Positions 10,463-19,928 are shown, numbered from the stretch's first letter. The stretch is DNA of 64,000 bases from Alistipes sp. (GCF_020026455.1 NZ_JAHHQJ010000011.1:1-64000); one strand, 5' to 3'. Translations and numbers: made by a program. The notes: a model not told the origin generated them from the sequence alone.

Positions 10463-12655
10463 TCAGTTGCCCTGCTCGCACATGAACTTAATGCGCACCA
10501 GGCGGATCTCCTCCTCGGTATAATCGGCCCCCAGCTCCTCGATGGCCGCGTCGAGCGAGTCGCTCTCGGCGTCCTCCTTGAAGTAGAGGTAAATGTCCTC
10601 GACCTTCTCCTCGTCCATGAATCCCTTCAGGTAGTAGGATATGTCGAGTTTCGTCCCGGCATTGACGATGCCTTCGATCTCGGTCAGCAGTTCGTCGAAG
10701 TCGAGGTCCTTGGCGCGGGCGATATCCTCGAAATCCATCTTGCGGTCGATCGACTGGATGATGAAGATCTTGTTGCCCGACTTGCTGGCCACACCCTTGA
10801 CGATCATGTCCTGCGGACGGATGATCTCCTTCTCCTCGACATAGGCCTTGATCAGACGGATGAACTCCTCGCCGAACTTGCGCGCCTTGCCCACGCCGAC
10901 ACCCGTGATGTTCTGCATCTCCTCGAGCGTGATCGGGTACTGCACAGCCATGTCTTCGAGCGACGGGTCCTGGAAGATGACGAACGGCGGCAGCCCGTGC
11001 TGCTTGGCGACCTTCTTGCGCAGGTCCTTCAGCATCGAGAACAGTTCCTCGTCGGCCGCACCGCCCTTGCCCATCGGAGCCACCGACTCGGCCTCCTTCT
11101 CCTCCTCGTCGTAGTTGTGGTCGAGGGTCACAGTCACCGGGAACGGCAGAGCGATATAGCCCTCACCCTTCCGGTTGATCGAAATCAGCCCGTAGTTTTC
11201 GATATTCTTGTCGACAAGGCCCAGTATCAGGGCCTGGCGTAGCACCGCACCCCAGAAACGGGCGTCGTGCTCGGCGCCCGCACCGAACCATTTCGATTTG
11301 TTGTGTCCGTAGCTCTTGATCAGCGCCGTGGTCTTGCCCACCAGAACGTTGACCAGATAGTCGGACTTGAACTTGTCCCCGATGTCGCGCAGGGCCTCGA
11401 GCGCCATCTTGAGCGCGGCACGGGCATCGACCTTCGGCTTGGGATTGCGGCAGTTGTCGCAGTTGCCGCAGTTGTCCTCGGTGTAGTCCTCGCCGAAGTA
11501 GTGCAGCAGCGTCTTGCGGCGGCACATCGAACTCTCGGCGTAGGAAACCGTCTCCAGCAGCAGCAGCTTGCCGATCTCCTGCTCGGCGATGGGCTTGCCC
11601 TGCATGAACTTCTCGAGTTTCTGGATGTCCTTGTAACTGTAAAAGGTCAGGCAGTAACCCTCGCCGCCGTCGCGGCCGGCACGGCCCGTCTCCTGATAAT
11701 AGCCTTCGAGCGACTTGGGGATGTCGTAGTGGATGACGTAGCGCACGTCGGGTTTGTCGATGCCCATGCCGAAGGCGATCGTGGCGACGATGACCTCCAC
11801 GCGTTCCATCAGGAAGTCGTCCTGATTGGCGGCGCGCGTCGAGGCATCCATCCCGGCATGGTAGGCCAAAGCCCGGATACCGTTGGCCACGAGCAACTCG
11901 GTCAGCTCCTCGACCTTCTTGCGGCTCAGGCAGTAGATGATGCCGCTCTTGCCCTCGTTCTGCTTGACGAACCGGATGATGTCGTGGTCGACGTTGTGCT
12001 TGGGCCGGATCTCGTAGTAGAGGTTCGCGCGGTTGAACGACGATTTGAAGACCGAGGCGTCGGACATGCCCAGGTTCTTCTGGATGTCGAGCTGCACCTT
12101 GGGCGTGGCCGTGGCCGTCAGGGCGATCAGCGGCGCCGCACCGATCTCGTTGATGATCGGACGGATGCGGCGGTACTCCGGGCGGAAGTCGTGGCCCCAC
12201 TCCGAAATGCAGTGCGCCTCGTCGATGGCATAGAACGAAACCTTTATCTTGCGCAGAAAGGCCACATTGTCCTCCTTGGTGAGCGACTCGGGCGCAAAAT
12301 AGAGCAGCTTGGTCTTGCCGTCGAGCACATCCTGCCGGACCTGGGCCACGGCAGTCTTGTTGAGCGACGAATTCAGGAAATGTGCGATCCCCGACTCGGC
12401 CGAGAAGGTCCGCATGGCATCGACCTGATTCTTCATCAGGGCAATCAGTGGCGAGATGACGATGGCAACGCCATCCATCAACATGGCCGGCAACTGGTAA
12501 CACAGAGACTTCCCGCCACCCGTGGGCATCAGCACGAAGGTATCCTTACCTTCCAGCACATTGCGGATCACCGCTTCCTGGTTCCCCTTGAACGACGAAA
12601 AGCCGAAGTACTCCTTCAGCTTGTCATGCAGCAGGGAAGAATCGAATTGTTTCAT
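10463..12655 (-). CDS. recQ: ATP-dependent DNA helicase RecQ
   Basis: A 730-residue 3 prime-to-5 prime superfamily 2 helicase for recombination and fork repair in the cytoplasm. Walker A MPTGGGKS is at 43-50 and the DEAH box at 145-148, followed by the aromatic-rich HCISEWGHDFRPEYRRI loop. The zinc-binding RQC cysteines (CRRKTLLHYF, then CGNCDNC) lie near 380-405. An HRDC domain with ITGVGVGKARKFG is near 580. An extra acidic C-terminal region of about 100 residues makes it longer than the 609-residue E. coli protein, as is common in Bacteroidetes. It is transcribed divergently from lptB across a 92-base gap. Confidence 0.97.
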   Translation of the reverse strand: MKQFDSSLLHDKLKEYFGFSSFKGNQEAVIRNVLEGKDTFVLMPTGGGKSLCYQLPAMLMDGVAIVISPLIALMKNQVDAMRTFSAESGIAHFLNSSLNKTAVAQVRQDVLDGKTKLLYFAPESLTKEDNVAFLRKIKVSFYAIDEAHCISEWGHDFRPEYRRIRPIINEIGAAPLIALTATATPKVQLDIQKNLGMSDASVFKSSFNRANLYYEIRPKHNVDHDIIRFVKQNEGKSGIIYCLSRKKVEELTELLVANGIRALAYHAGMDASTRAANQDDFLMERVEVIVATIAFGMGIDKPDVRYVIHYDIPKSLEGYYQETGRAGRDGGEGYCLTFYSYKDIQKLEKFMQGKPIAEQEIGKLLLLETVSYAESSMCRRKTLLHYFGEDYTEDNCGNCDNCRNPKPKVDARAALKMALEALRDIGDKFKSDYLVNVLVGKTTALIKSYGHNKSKWFGAGAEHDARFWGAVLRQALILGLVDKNIENYGLISINRKGEGYIALPFPVTVTLDHNYDEEEKEAESVAPMGKGGAADEELFSMLKDLRKKVAKQHGLPPFVIFQDPSLEDMAVQYPITLEEMQNITGVGVGKARKFGEEFIRLIKAYVEEKEIIRPQDMIVKGVASKSGNKIFIIQSIDRKMDFEDIARAKDLDFDELLTEIEGIVNAGTKLDISYYLKGFMDEEKVEDIYLYFKEDAESDSLDAAIEELGADYTEEEIRLVRIKFMCEQGN

Positions 12656-12718
12656 TTCGCCGAGAGTATAAAATCTGAAAATTCATTGTAAAGATAAAAA
12701 ACTTTTCGGAAAAAAGCA

Positions 12719-12726
12719 TAACTTTG
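12719..12726 (+). promoter_or_regulatory. -7 box TAACTTTG upstream of lptB
   Basis: TAACTTTG fits TAnnTTTG 21 bases before the lptB ATG, at the head of a six-gene run. No TTTG is seen at the standard distance upstream. Confidence 0.55.
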
Positions 12727-12747
12727 TAAAAAAATTATCCAAACGCA

Positions 12748-13542
12748 ATGCGTCTTTACACCAGCGAGCTCGTCAAGAAATACAAGGCCCGGACCGTCGT
12801 CAACCACGTGTCGATCGACGTCAACCAGGGTGAAATCGTAGGACTTCTGGGCCCCAACGGGGCCGGAAAGACCACAACGTTCTACATGATCGTGGGCCTC
12901 ATCAAGCCCAACGAAGGACGTATCTTCCTCGAAAACGACGAGGGGCAGGCTTCCGAACTGACGGGACTGCCCGTATACCGCCGCGCCCAGCTCGGCGTGG
13001 GCTATCTGGCGCAGGAGGCCTCGGTATTCCGCCGTCTGTCGGTGGAGGACAACATACGGGCCGTGCTGGAGATGACCTCCTTCTCGAAGGAGTATCAGAA
13101 CGAACGGGTCGAGGCGCTGATCGAGGAGTTCCGCCTGCAGAAGGTGCGCAAAAGCCTCGGCATACAGCTCTCGGGCGGCGAGCGCCGCCGTACGGAGATC
13201 GCACGCGCCGTGGCCATCAATCCGGCGTTCATCCTGCTGGACGAACCCTTTGCCGGTGTGGACCCGATCGCCGTGGAGGACATTCAGTCGATCGTGGCGA
13301 CGCTCAAGCACAAGAACATCGGCGTGATCATCACCGACCACAACGTCGACGAGACGCTGGCCATCACCGACCGCACCTATCTGCTCTACGAGGGCAAGAT
13401 CCTGAAGACGGGTACGGCCGAAGAACTGGCCGCCGACCCGATGGTCCGCAAAGTCTACCTCGGGCAGCATTTCGAACTGAAGAAGAGCCATCAGCTGACG
13501 CAGGAGATGAAAAACCGAAAGGCACAGGAGGTTAAGGAGTAA
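12748..13542 (+). CDS. lptB: LPS export ABC transporter ATPase
   Basis: A 264-residue ABC ATPase that powers LptFG extraction of LPS from the inner membrane. Walker A GPNGAGKTTT is at 35-44, the signature LSGGE at 141-145 and Walker B FILLDEP at 161-167, with the switch His at 198. The long Q-loop region (YLAQEASVFRRLSV) is characteristic of LptB. The C-terminus extends about 25 residues beyond the usual end. It is first in a run with aroA two bases downstream. LptF, LptG and LptC are not nearby. Confidence 0.95.
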   Translation: MRLYTSELVKKYKARTVVNHVSIDVNQGEIVGLLGPNGAGKTTTFYMIVGLIKPNEGRIFLENDEGQASELTGLPVYRRAQLGVGYLAQEASVFRRLSVEDNIRAVLEMTSFSKEYQNERVEALIEEFRLQKVRKSLGIQLSGGERRRTEIARAVAINPAFILLDEPFAGVDPIAVEDIQSIVATLKHKNIGVIITDHNVDETLAITDRTYLLYEGKILKTGTAEELAADPMVRKVYLGQHFELKKSHQLTQEMKNRKAQEVKE

Positions 13543-13544
13543 GT

Positions 13545-14789
13545 ATGGACACAACGGTTCCGCCGGGCCGCGTCAAAGGCACGCTGACGCCCCCCTGCTC
13601 GAAAAGCTATGCACAGCGCGCCCTCGCAGCGGCGCTGCTCTCTGAAGAGGCTTCGGTCCTACGCAACATCGAATTCTGCGACGACACGCGTTCCGCCCTG
13701 CAATGTATCGAAACGCTCGGTGCGCAGGTGCGCCGCGTCGATCCCACGTCGCTCTCGATCAAAGGCGGACTGTCGCCGAAGGGGAATGTGCTCAAGGTCG
13801 GCGAATCGGGCCTCGCGACGCGTCTGTTCACTCCCGTGGCATCGCTCTGTGCCACGCCCGTCACCATCGAGGGGCGCGGCTCGCTACGCCACCGCCCGAT
13901 GCAGATGATGCTCGATCCGCTCCGCCGGCTGGGCGTGCGGGTCCGCGACAACGGGGGATTTCTGCCCATCGAGGTCTGCGGCCCGATTCAGGGCGGAGAG
14001 GTCGAAGTCGACGGATCGGTATCGTCGCAGTTCATCACGGGGCTGCTGCTCGCGCTGCCGCTGGCCGGGCAAGACACCTCGCTGCATGTGCGCGGAGCCG
14101 TCTCGACACCTTATTTAGATATGACGCTCGACACGGCCGCGCGCTTCGGTGTCGAAATCAACCAGCGCGACTACGCGGAGTTCTACATCCCCGGGCGGCA
14201 GCGCTACCGTTCGACCTATTTCAGCATCGAGGGCGACTGGAGCGCCGCGGCCATGCTGCTGGTGGCCGGAGCCACGGCCGGAGAGGTCACCGTGCGCAAC
14301 GTCTCGATGCTCTCGAAGCAGGCCGACACGGCCATCTGCACCGCGCTGGTGCGCGCAGGTGCCGCCGTGATCAACGAGGAGGACTCGGTGACGGCCCAGC
14401 ACCGAAAGCTCCGGGCCTTCGAATTCGACGCCACGAACTGCCCCGACCTCTTCCCGGCGCTGGCGGCACTGGCCGCCGCGGCCGACGGCGTGAGCGTCAT
14501 CCGGGGCACCTCGCGTCTCGAATACAAGGAGTGCAACCGCTCGGAGGCCATCCGCGAGGAGTATGGCAAACTGGGCATCGAGGTTGACACCTCGGAGGAG
14601 GATCTGATGAAAATCCGCGGCGGGAAAATACGCGCCGCACGCACGAAGAGCCACGGCGACCACCGCATGGCCATGTCGCTGGCCGTCGCCGCCCTGCGCT
14701 CGGACGATGCCCTAGTGATCGAGGACGCCGGGAGCATCGCCAAGAGCTATCCCCGGTTTTTCGAGGATCTGGAGCTCATTCGGTTCTAA
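13545..14789 (+). CDS. aroA: 3-phosphoshikimate 1-carboxyvinyltransferase (EPSP synthase)
   Basis: A 414-residue EPSP synthase that joins shikimate 3-phosphate and phosphoenolpyruvate in the shikimate pathway. The substrate motif reads PPCSKSYAQRA (Lys20, Ser21, Arg25). The PEP-binding loop reads GESGLATRLF instead of the textbook GNAGTxxR, a variation I associate with Bacteroidales enzymes. The segments DGSVSSQFITG near 150 and KSHGDHRMAMS near 370 are kept. It begins two bases after lptB stops and is followed 16 bases later by aroC, the next pathway step. Confidence 0.95.
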   Translation: MDTTVPPGRVKGTLTPPCSKSYAQRALAAALLSEEASVLRNIEFCDDTRSALQCIETLGAQVRRVDPTSLSIKGGLSPKGNVLKVGESGLATRLFTPVASLCATPVTIEGRGSLRHRPMQMMLDPLRRLGVRVRDNGGFLPIEVCGPIQGGEVEVDGSVSSQFITGLLLALPLAGQDTSLHVRGAVSTPYLDMTLDTAARFGVEINQRDYAEFYIPGRQRYRSTYFSIEGDWSAAAMLLVAGATAGEVTVRNVSMLSKQADTAICTALVRAGAAVINEEDSVTAQHRKLRAFEFDATNCPDLFPALAALAAAADGVSVIRGTSRLEYKECNRSEAIREEYGKLGIEVDTSEEDLMKIRGGKIRAARTKSHGDHRMAMSLAVAALRSDDALVIEDAGSIAKSYPRFFEDLELIRF

Positions 14790-14805
14790 AAACCCCAAAC
14801 CGCCC

Positions 14806-15783
14806 ATGAACCAATTCGGACACAATTTCCGGCTCGCCATCTGGGGCGAGTCGCACGGACAACAGATAGGCATTTCGCTGGACGGCGTCCCAGCGGGCAT
14901 TCCGCTCGCCGAGGAGGACTTCGCCGAAGACCTCGCGCGACGCTGCAGCGGAGCTCCCGGAACGACGCCGAGACGCGAACCCGATGCGCCGCAGATCGTG
15001 TCGGGGCTCTACAACGGCTACACGACGGGGGCGCCGCTGACCATCGAATTCGCCAACACCAACACCCGTTCGCAGGACTACACGACTGTCATGCGTCACT
15101 ACCGCCCCTCGCATGCCGACCTGGTGGCCGACCGCAAATTCGGCGGATTCAACGATCCGCGCGGCGGCGGGCACTTCTCGGCACGGCTCACGGTGGCGCT
15201 GGTCGCCGCGGGCGTCGTGGCCAAAAAGATCCTGCCCGCAGAAGTCCGGTTTGCGACCCGGCTGACCGAGATCGGCGGCTGCACCGATCCCGAGCGCTTC
15301 AACGAGGTGCTGCATGACGCGGCGGCCCGGCGTGACTCGGTGGGCGGCATCGTCGAATGCCGCGTGCAGGGCATACCCCTCGGACTGGGGCGGCCCTTCT
15401 TCGACTCGGCAGAAAGCACGATTGCCCATCTGCTGTTCGCCGTCCCGGCGGTCAAGGGAGTCGAGTTCGGCAGCGGATTCGCCGGAGCCCGTCTGCGCGG
15501 CTCGGAGAACAACGACTGCTTCACCGACGGCAACGGAACGACGGCAACCAACAACGCCGGGGGCATCAACGGAGGCATCACCAACGGCAACGAGATCGTG
15601 GTGCGCGCAGCGCTGAAGCCCACGCCGAGCATCGCCCGCGAACAGATCACCTACAACCGGGCGACCGACAGGGTCGAACCGCTGGAAATCCACGGCCGCC
15701 ACGACGTCTGTGTCGCCCTGCGCGGCGCAGCGGTCGTCGAAGCCGCCGTGGCCATCGCCCTGGCCGATTTGTACCGACGATGA
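14806..15783 (+). CDS. aroC: Chorismate synthase
   Basis: A 325-residue FMN-dependent enzyme that eliminates phosphate from EPSP to give chorismate. WGESHG (His17) and RPSHADL (His103) carry the two conserved active-site histidines. The FGGFNDPRGGGHFSAR segment is at 112-127, and the NNAGGINGGITNGNEI loop binds FMN and substrate. It is somewhat shorter than the usual 350-390 residues, with no lost core motif. Its stop overlaps the prmC start by four bases, indicating coupled translation. Confidence 0.96.
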   Translation: MNQFGHNFRLAIWGESHGQQIGISLDGVPAGIPLAEEDFAEDLARRCSGAPGTTPRREPDAPQIVSGLYNGYTTGAPLTIEFANTNTRSQDYTTVMRHYRPSHADLVADRKFGGFNDPRGGGHFSARLTVALVAAGVVAKKILPAEVRFATRLTEIGGCTDPERFNEVLHDAAARRDSVGGIVECRVQGIPLGLGRPFFDSAESTIAHLLFAVPAVKGVEFGSGFAGARLRGSENNDCFTDGNGTTATNNAGGINGGITNGNEIVVRAALKPTPSIAREQITYNRATDRVEPLEIHGRHDVCVALRGAAVVEAAVAIALADLYRR

Positions 15784-16619
15784 CACGCCGCGAAACCATC
15801 GACACTCTGGCCGCACGGCTCACGGGACTTTACGACGCACGCGAAGCCCGCAGCATCGCGCTGGCCGCCGTGGCCGGGCTTTCGGGGCTCTCGCCCTCGG
15901 CTCTGCTGACCGACCCGAAAGCGGAGCTCGCCGTGGAAGGTCTGGCGGAGGCCGAGCAACAGCTCCTGACCGGAAGACCCCTGCAATACGTCGTCGGACA
16001 CACGGAATTTTACGGGCACCGATTCGCCGTGCGGGAAGGGGTTCTGATCCCGCGGCCCGAAACCGAAGAGCTGGTCGATGCAATTCTGCGCGAGGAGCCC
16101 GAAGCCCGGAGGCTGCTGGACGTAGGAACGGGCAGCGGCTGCATCGCGGCTTCGCTGGCTCTGGGAATGCCCGGAGCGGAGGTCTTCGCCGTCGACATCT
16201 CGGACGAGGCGCTGGTCGTGGCCGAGGAGAATTTCCAAAGGCTCGGCGCAGCGGTCACGCTCCGCAAAGCCGATGCCCTGAACGGGCTGGAGGAGGTTTT
16301 CCCGGAGCGGTTCGACGTCATCGTATCGAACCCGCCCTACGTTCCCGAGAGCGACCGCGCGGCGATGCACCCCAATGTCCGCGACCACGAACCCGGTCTG
16401 GCGCTGTTCGTCCCCGACAACGACATCATCCGGTTCTACCGCGCCATCGCTCGGGCCGGGCGGCGGATGCTGACGCCCGGCGGACGCCTCTGGTTCGAGA
16501 TTTACGATCGCGCCGCGGCGGAGGTCGCCGGCATGCTCGGCGCCGAAGGATACACCCACACCGAGGTCCGCGAAGACCTTTTCGGAAAACAACGCATGGT
16601 ATGCAGCCGGTTGAAATGA
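15780..16619 (+). CDS. prmC: Peptide chain release factor N5-glutamine methyltransferase
   Basis: A 279-residue SAM-dependent enzyme that methylates the Gln of the GGQ motif in release factors 1 and 2. A helical N-terminal domain is followed by DVGTGSG (114-120) for SAM and NPPY (184-187) for the glutamine side chain. The start is set by the ATGA overlap with aroC, and the gene ends in another ATGA overlap with recX. Confidence 0.96.
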   Translation: MTRRETIDTLAARLTGLYDAREARSIALAAVAGLSGLSPSALLTDPKAELAVEGLAEAEQQLLTGRPLQYVVGHTEFYGHRFAVREGVLIPRPETEELVDAILREEPEARRLLDVGTGSGCIAASLALGMPGAEVFAVDISDEALVVAEENFQRLGAAVTLRKADALNGLEEVFPERFDVIVSNPPYVPESDRAAMHPNVRDHEPGLALFVPDNDIIRFYRAIARAGRRMLTPGGRLWFEIYDRAAAEVAGMLGAEGYTHTEVREDLFGKQRMVCSRLK

Positions 16620-17113
16620 GGAAAAAACGCGACAAGACGCCCGACGAGGCGCTCGCGGTCCTGATGCGTCTCTGCGCCCGCGCCGAAAAGTCGGAGGGCG
16701 ACGCCCGGCGGCTGATGCGCGACTGGGGAGTGGCGGAAAAGGACGCCGAACAGGTGCTCGGGCGGCTGGTGCGCGACCGCTTTATCGACGACAGCCGCTA
16801 CGCCGAGGCCTTCGTGCGCGAAAAACTGAGGCTCAGCGGCTGGGGCGAATACAAAATCCGCACGGCGCTCCAGCGTAAGGGCGTTTCGAAGGAGCGGATC
16901 GACGCGGCACTGGCCCAGGCCGATCGTTCGGCAATGGGCGAGCGGCTTGCGCAGCAGCTCGAGCGCAAGGCCCGGACGGTGAAATACACCTCGCAATACG
17001 AATTAAAAACCAAACTGATACGATACGGGCTTTCGCTCGGATACGACTACGAGGCCGTAGCGGACGCCGCATCGGCAATGGTCAGAGATATAGAGACATG
17101 CGACGACTTCTGA
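16616..17113 (+). CDS. recX: RecX-family regulatory protein
   Basis: A 165-residue small basic, helical protein of the RecX family, known to modulate RecA filaments. The typical LVRDRFIDDSRYAEAFVRE repeat motif lies near residues 50-68, followed by a WGEYKIRTALQRKGV segment. An ATG five codons upstream is possible, but the start overlapping the prmC stop is preferred. The 3 prime end overlaps the peptidase gene by 16 bases. recA is not in the window. Confidence 0.85.
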   Translation: MRKKRDKTPDEALAVLMRLCARAEKSEGDARRLMRDWGVAEKDAEQVLGRLVRDRFIDDSRYAEAFVREKLRLSGWGEYKIRTALQRKGVSKERIDAALAQADRSAMGERLAQQLERKARTVKYTSQYELKTKLIRYGLSLGYDYEAVADAASAMVRDIETCDDF

Positions 17114-18828
17114 TACTTTTTCTGCTTACGGCGGCCTGCCTCGGAGCGCAAGGCCAGCAGCTCGATCCCGACGACTACATCTATCCCCTGCGGGAACTCA
17201 GGCAACAACTCTACTCGGCCAATTTCGGCGAAATCCGTCCCGGGCATTTCCATGCGGGCGTGGACATCAAGACCGACGGCGTGGAGGGTAAACCGCTCGT
17301 GGCCGCGGCCGACGGCTACGTCTCGCGCGTGGTATTGCAGGCGGGCGGCTACGGACGCGCCGTCTACCTCACGCTCAGCAACGGCACAACGGCCGTCTAC
17401 GGCCACCTCCAGCGTTTCCGCGACGACATCGAGCAGCATGTGCGCAAGGAGCGTTACAACCGACGTTCGAACAGCGTGAACCTCTGGTTCGGACCCGAAA
17501 CATGGCCCGTGAAGCAGGGCGACGTGGTGGGCTACTCGGGCAACAGCGGCTCATCGGGAGGCCCGCACCTGCATTACGAAATCCGCGACACGGAGACCCA
17601 GCGGCTCTACAACCCCGTCCGCGAGGGGATCATCCGCCCCAGGGACGAATATCCGCCGCGCATCATGCGGCTGCACTACGTCGAGGTCGACACCGTGCAG
17701 GGAGTGCCCGTGCGCAGTGCCACGGAAAGTTATGCCGTGGTCCGCACGGCCGAAGGCCGTTACGCCCTGACCCACGACGGGCCTGTCGGCGTGGGCCGCA
17801 AGGGCTATTTCGTGGCCGAAGTCACCGATCGCCGCAACGATGTCTGGAACACCTTCGGGGTATGGCGCCTCACAGCCTTCACGGACGGCATCCCCTTCTT
17901 CGAATTCCGCATGGACAGCTTCACCTACGACGTCTCGCGAAGCTGCGACGCCGTGAGCTGCTACCCCATACAGATCAATTCGCGCAACGAGGCCATCCGT
18001 CTGGCACAGCTGGAGGGGGCGCCCGACTGCTTCTACCCGACGATGGAGGAACGGGGGCTGATACGCACGGCGGAAGGGCAGGAGCGTCGCATACGCATCG
18101 AGGCCGAGGACGACTGCGGCAATGTCTCGACCCTGGAATTCGCCGTCCGCGGACGCGCCGGAGCGTTTCGCGCCAAGGCCGACACCTCGGCCGTGGCACT
18201 GAGGCCCGACCGGGTTTCGGTCCTGCGCGTCGGCGACCAGGCCGAGGTCTGCGTTCCAGAAGGGACGATTTACGAGCCGATCTACGTCCGGCCCGGACTC
18301 GGGAAGGCCCCGAAGGCGGATTCGGGCATCGTCATACTCTCGCCCGCCTACCGGTTCTTCGACCCCACGACACCGCTTTTCCACCCCGTGGAGGCCACGC
18401 TCCGCGCCCCCATACCGCGCCCGCTGCAACTCCAGGCCAAGTTGGCCGTCCGCACGCGCAAGGGCTCGCTGGCCTGTATCGGAGGCGCATATGCCGGCGG
18501 CGGGGTGACGGCTTCGGTGCGCACGGCGGGCGATCTGGCGATCGTGGCCGACACGCTGCCGCCCGCAATACGTCCGCTCTTCAACGAAGGCGCCGACCTC
18601 TCGCGGGCCGGAGGTGTGCGGTTCCGCGCCACGGACAACTTCTCGGGCATCGCCTCGTGGTCGCTGCACATCGACGGGGAATGGGTCCCCTGCGACCGTT
18701 TCCCGATGAAAGGAACGCTGGTTCACTTCTTCGATGCTCCGGCGCAGCGGCGCACCCATGCCGTGCGTCTTTCGGTCACCGACGGATGCGGAAACACAAC
18801 CCATTTCGATGGGACATTTTACCGCTGA
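17098..18828 (+). CDS. Secreted M23-family metallopeptidase
   Basis: A 576-residue protein with a signal peptide (about residues 1-19). The M23/LytM zinc site is complete: HFHAGVD (His52, Asp56) and HLH (His157, His159), consistent with a peptidoglycan endopeptidase or an envelope-assembly factor. About 380 further residues follow, with repeated beta-rich, immunoglobulin-like character and no motif I can name. It is last in the lptB-aroA-aroC-prmC-recX run and overlaps recX by 16 bases. The long C-terminal part is typical of Bacteroidetes M23 proteins, but its role is unknown. Confidence 0.92.
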   Translation: MRRLLILFLLTAACLGAQGQQLDPDDYIYPLRELRQQLYSANFGEIRPGHFHAGVDIKTDGVEGKPLVAAADGYVSRVVLQAGGYGRAVYLTLSNGTTAVYGHLQRFRDDIEQHVRKERYNRRSNSVNLWFGPETWPVKQGDVVGYSGNSGSSGGPHLHYEIRDTETQRLYNPVREGIIRPRDEYPPRIMRLHYVEVDTVQGVPVRSATESYAVVRTAEGRYALTHDGPVGVGRKGYFVAEVTDRRNDVWNTFGVWRLTAFTDGIPFFEFRMDSFTYDVSRSCDAVSCYPIQINSRNEAIRLAQLEGAPDCFYPTMEERGLIRTAEGQERRIRIEAEDDCGNVSTLEFAVRGRAGAFRAKADTSAVALRPDRVSVLRVGDQAEVCVPEGTIYEPIYVRPGLGKAPKADSGIVILSPAYRFFDPTTPLFHPVEATLRAPIPRPLQLQAKLAVRTRKGSLACIGGAYAGGGVTASVRTAGDLAIVADTLPPAIRPLFNEGADLSRAGGVRFRATDNFSGIASWSLHIDGEWVPCDRFPMKGTLVHFFDAPAQRRTHAVRLSVTDGCGNTTHFDGTFYR

Positions 18829-18856
18829 CGGGCTAGCTCTTTTGGGAAAAATTTCC

Positions 18857-18864
18857 TATATTTG
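18857..18864 (+). promoter_or_regulatory. -7 box TATATTTG of the receiver gene
   Basis: TATATTTG lies 23 bases before the ATG at 18888. A TTTG 12 bases upstream is too close for the normal spacing. Confidence 0.55.
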
Positions 18865-18887
18865 CAGTAACTGCAAGGTAACACACA

Positions 18888-19271
18888 ATGACAGATGACA
18901 ATACCTCCACGCGCAAACCGTTGATCCTGGTTGCGGAAGATGTGGAAAGCAACTACAAACTACTGGAAATAAATCTCAAGAAAGACTATGACCTGCTCTG
19001 GGCGAAAAATGGCAAGGAAGCAGTAGAATATGCACTATCGCACCACCCGGACGCCGTATTGATGGATATCAAAATGCCGGTGATGAACGGCATCGAGGCT
19101 CTGAAGGAGATCCGCCTTCACACCGAGAGCCTGCCCGTCATCATGCAGACGGCCTATGCGTTCGACGCCGACCGGCGCGTCGCCGAAGAGGCGGGATGCA
19201 ACGGATTCATCACCAAGCCAGTCATGCCGCGCGAGCTGAAAGCCTATCTCGCCAAATACCTCACGAAATAG
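18888..19271 (+). CDS. Stand-alone response regulator receiver protein
   Basis: A 127-residue protein consisting only of a receiver domain. The acidic pocket is E17-D18, the phosphoacceptor is Asp60 in VLMDIKMPVMNG, and the conserved Thr and Lys occur in MQTAYAF and ITKPV near residues 88 and 109. There is no output domain, so it is probably a phosphorelay shuttle or a partner of a hybrid kinase; the sequence is closest in style to receivers of hybrid histidine kinases. It has its own promoter and terminator and no kinase beside it. Confidence 0.92.
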   Translation: MTDDNTSTRKPLILVAEDVESNYKLLEINLKKDYDLLWAKNGKEAVEYALSHHPDAVLMDIKMPVMNGIEALKEIRLHTESLPVIMQTAYAFDADRRVAEEAGCNGFITKPVMPRELKAYLAKYLTK

Positions 19272-19324
19272 CCTCCGAAGGCCGAGGGAGGCGGAGCGAG
19301 GGAGGAGGCGTTTTCCCGGAATAC

Positions 19325-19349
19325 AACGGACCGTTCAGATCCGTTTTTT
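19325..19349 (+). terminator. Terminator after the receiver gene
   Basis: AACGGA (19325-19330) and TCCGTT (19340-19345) form a short stem with a 9-base loop, followed by a T-run to 19349. The stem is short but correctly placed. Confidence 0.55.
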
Positions 19350-19558
19350 CGCCGCTCCGACAAGGTCGCGCCGGCCAAAAAGGAGAGAGGGGGGGGGTAG
19401 TTGTGACCCGGCGGTCAAGCGGGAGCGGCGAGAAGGCGCGATCCGGCGAAAAGGTGCGGGCCGGTGATTCTCGGGGATTGTTATGTCCGGAAAACAGGCC
19501 CCGAACCGCCAAACGGAAGGTCCGGAAAAGGTTCCGACGCAAGAAATCGGACGATAAG

Positions 19559-19589
19559 TTTGCAGTTGGCCCGAATTTTCTTACTTTTG
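19559..19589 (+). promoter_or_regulatory. Promoter TTTG-N19-TACTTTTG of tRNA-Arg
   Basis: TTTG at 19559-19562 and TACTTTTG at 19582-19589 are exactly 19 bases apart, a textbook Bacteroidetes promoter. It ends 18 bases before the mature tRNA. Confidence 0.85.
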
Positions 19590-19607
19590 CAACGTTATTT
19601 CAACGAT

Positions 19608-19681
19608 GGTCTCGTAGCTCAGTTGGATAGAGCAACAGCCTTCTAAGCTGTCGGTCGTGGGTTCGAATCCCGCCGGGATCA
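19608..19681 (+). tRNA. tRNA-Arg (anticodon TCT)
   Basis: A complete cloverleaf. The acceptor stem is GGTCTCG / CGGGATC (with G-T pairs) and the D stem GCTC / GAGC. The anticodon stem ACAGC / GCTGT holds the loop CTTCTAA, with TCT at 19642-19644. The T stem GTGGG / CCCGC holds TTCGAAT, and the discriminator base is A. CCA is not encoded. It should read AGA (and AGG by wobble) codons, which are rare in this G+C-rich sequence. Confidence 0.97.
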
Positions 19682-19682
19682 C

Positions 19683-19732
19683 AACGGACGGATTGATTTT
19701 CAAGCAATTGAATACAATCCGTCTGTCGTTTT
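19683..19732 (+). terminator. Terminator after tRNA-Arg
   Basis: GACGGATTG (19687-19695) pairs perfectly with CAATCCGTC (19715-19723), followed shortly by TTTT at 19729-19732. Confidence 0.7.
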
Positions 19733-19835
19733 CAGACCGGAGTGAAACACCTCGCGACCTCCCCCGCTGCGGCCCGTTCACCCAGCCCGGACGACTGACC
19801 CGCAGGTGTGAAATGCAGTTTTTTGCGGCATTTAT

Positions 19836-19866
19836 TTTGCCGGGCGGAATATTTTCCCTACATTTG
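19836..19866 (+). promoter_or_regulatory. Promoter TTTG-N19-TACATTTG of rpsP
   Basis: TTTG at 19836-19839 and TACATTTG at 19859-19866 have the ideal 19-base spacing. The leader to the ATG at 19929 is about 57 bases. Confidence 0.85.
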
Positions 19867-19928
19867 CAGGCTTAAAAGCCCGAAGGGGTGAGCGTTTTTT
19901 AATTAATTACAACAAAATTTTATAGCAA

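Larger units (their letters stand above)
19272..19607. other. Gap between receiver gene and tRNA-Arg
   Basis: The 336-base gap holds a terminator (19325-19349), a G-run near 19387-19396 and, at its end, the tRNA promoter. Between these I see no gene and no repeat with clear copies. Confidence 0.5.

Noticed and set aside
19581..19781. Minus-strand frame over tRNA-Arg
   Set aside because: A complete tRNA cloverleaf with promoter and terminator occupies the plus strand.
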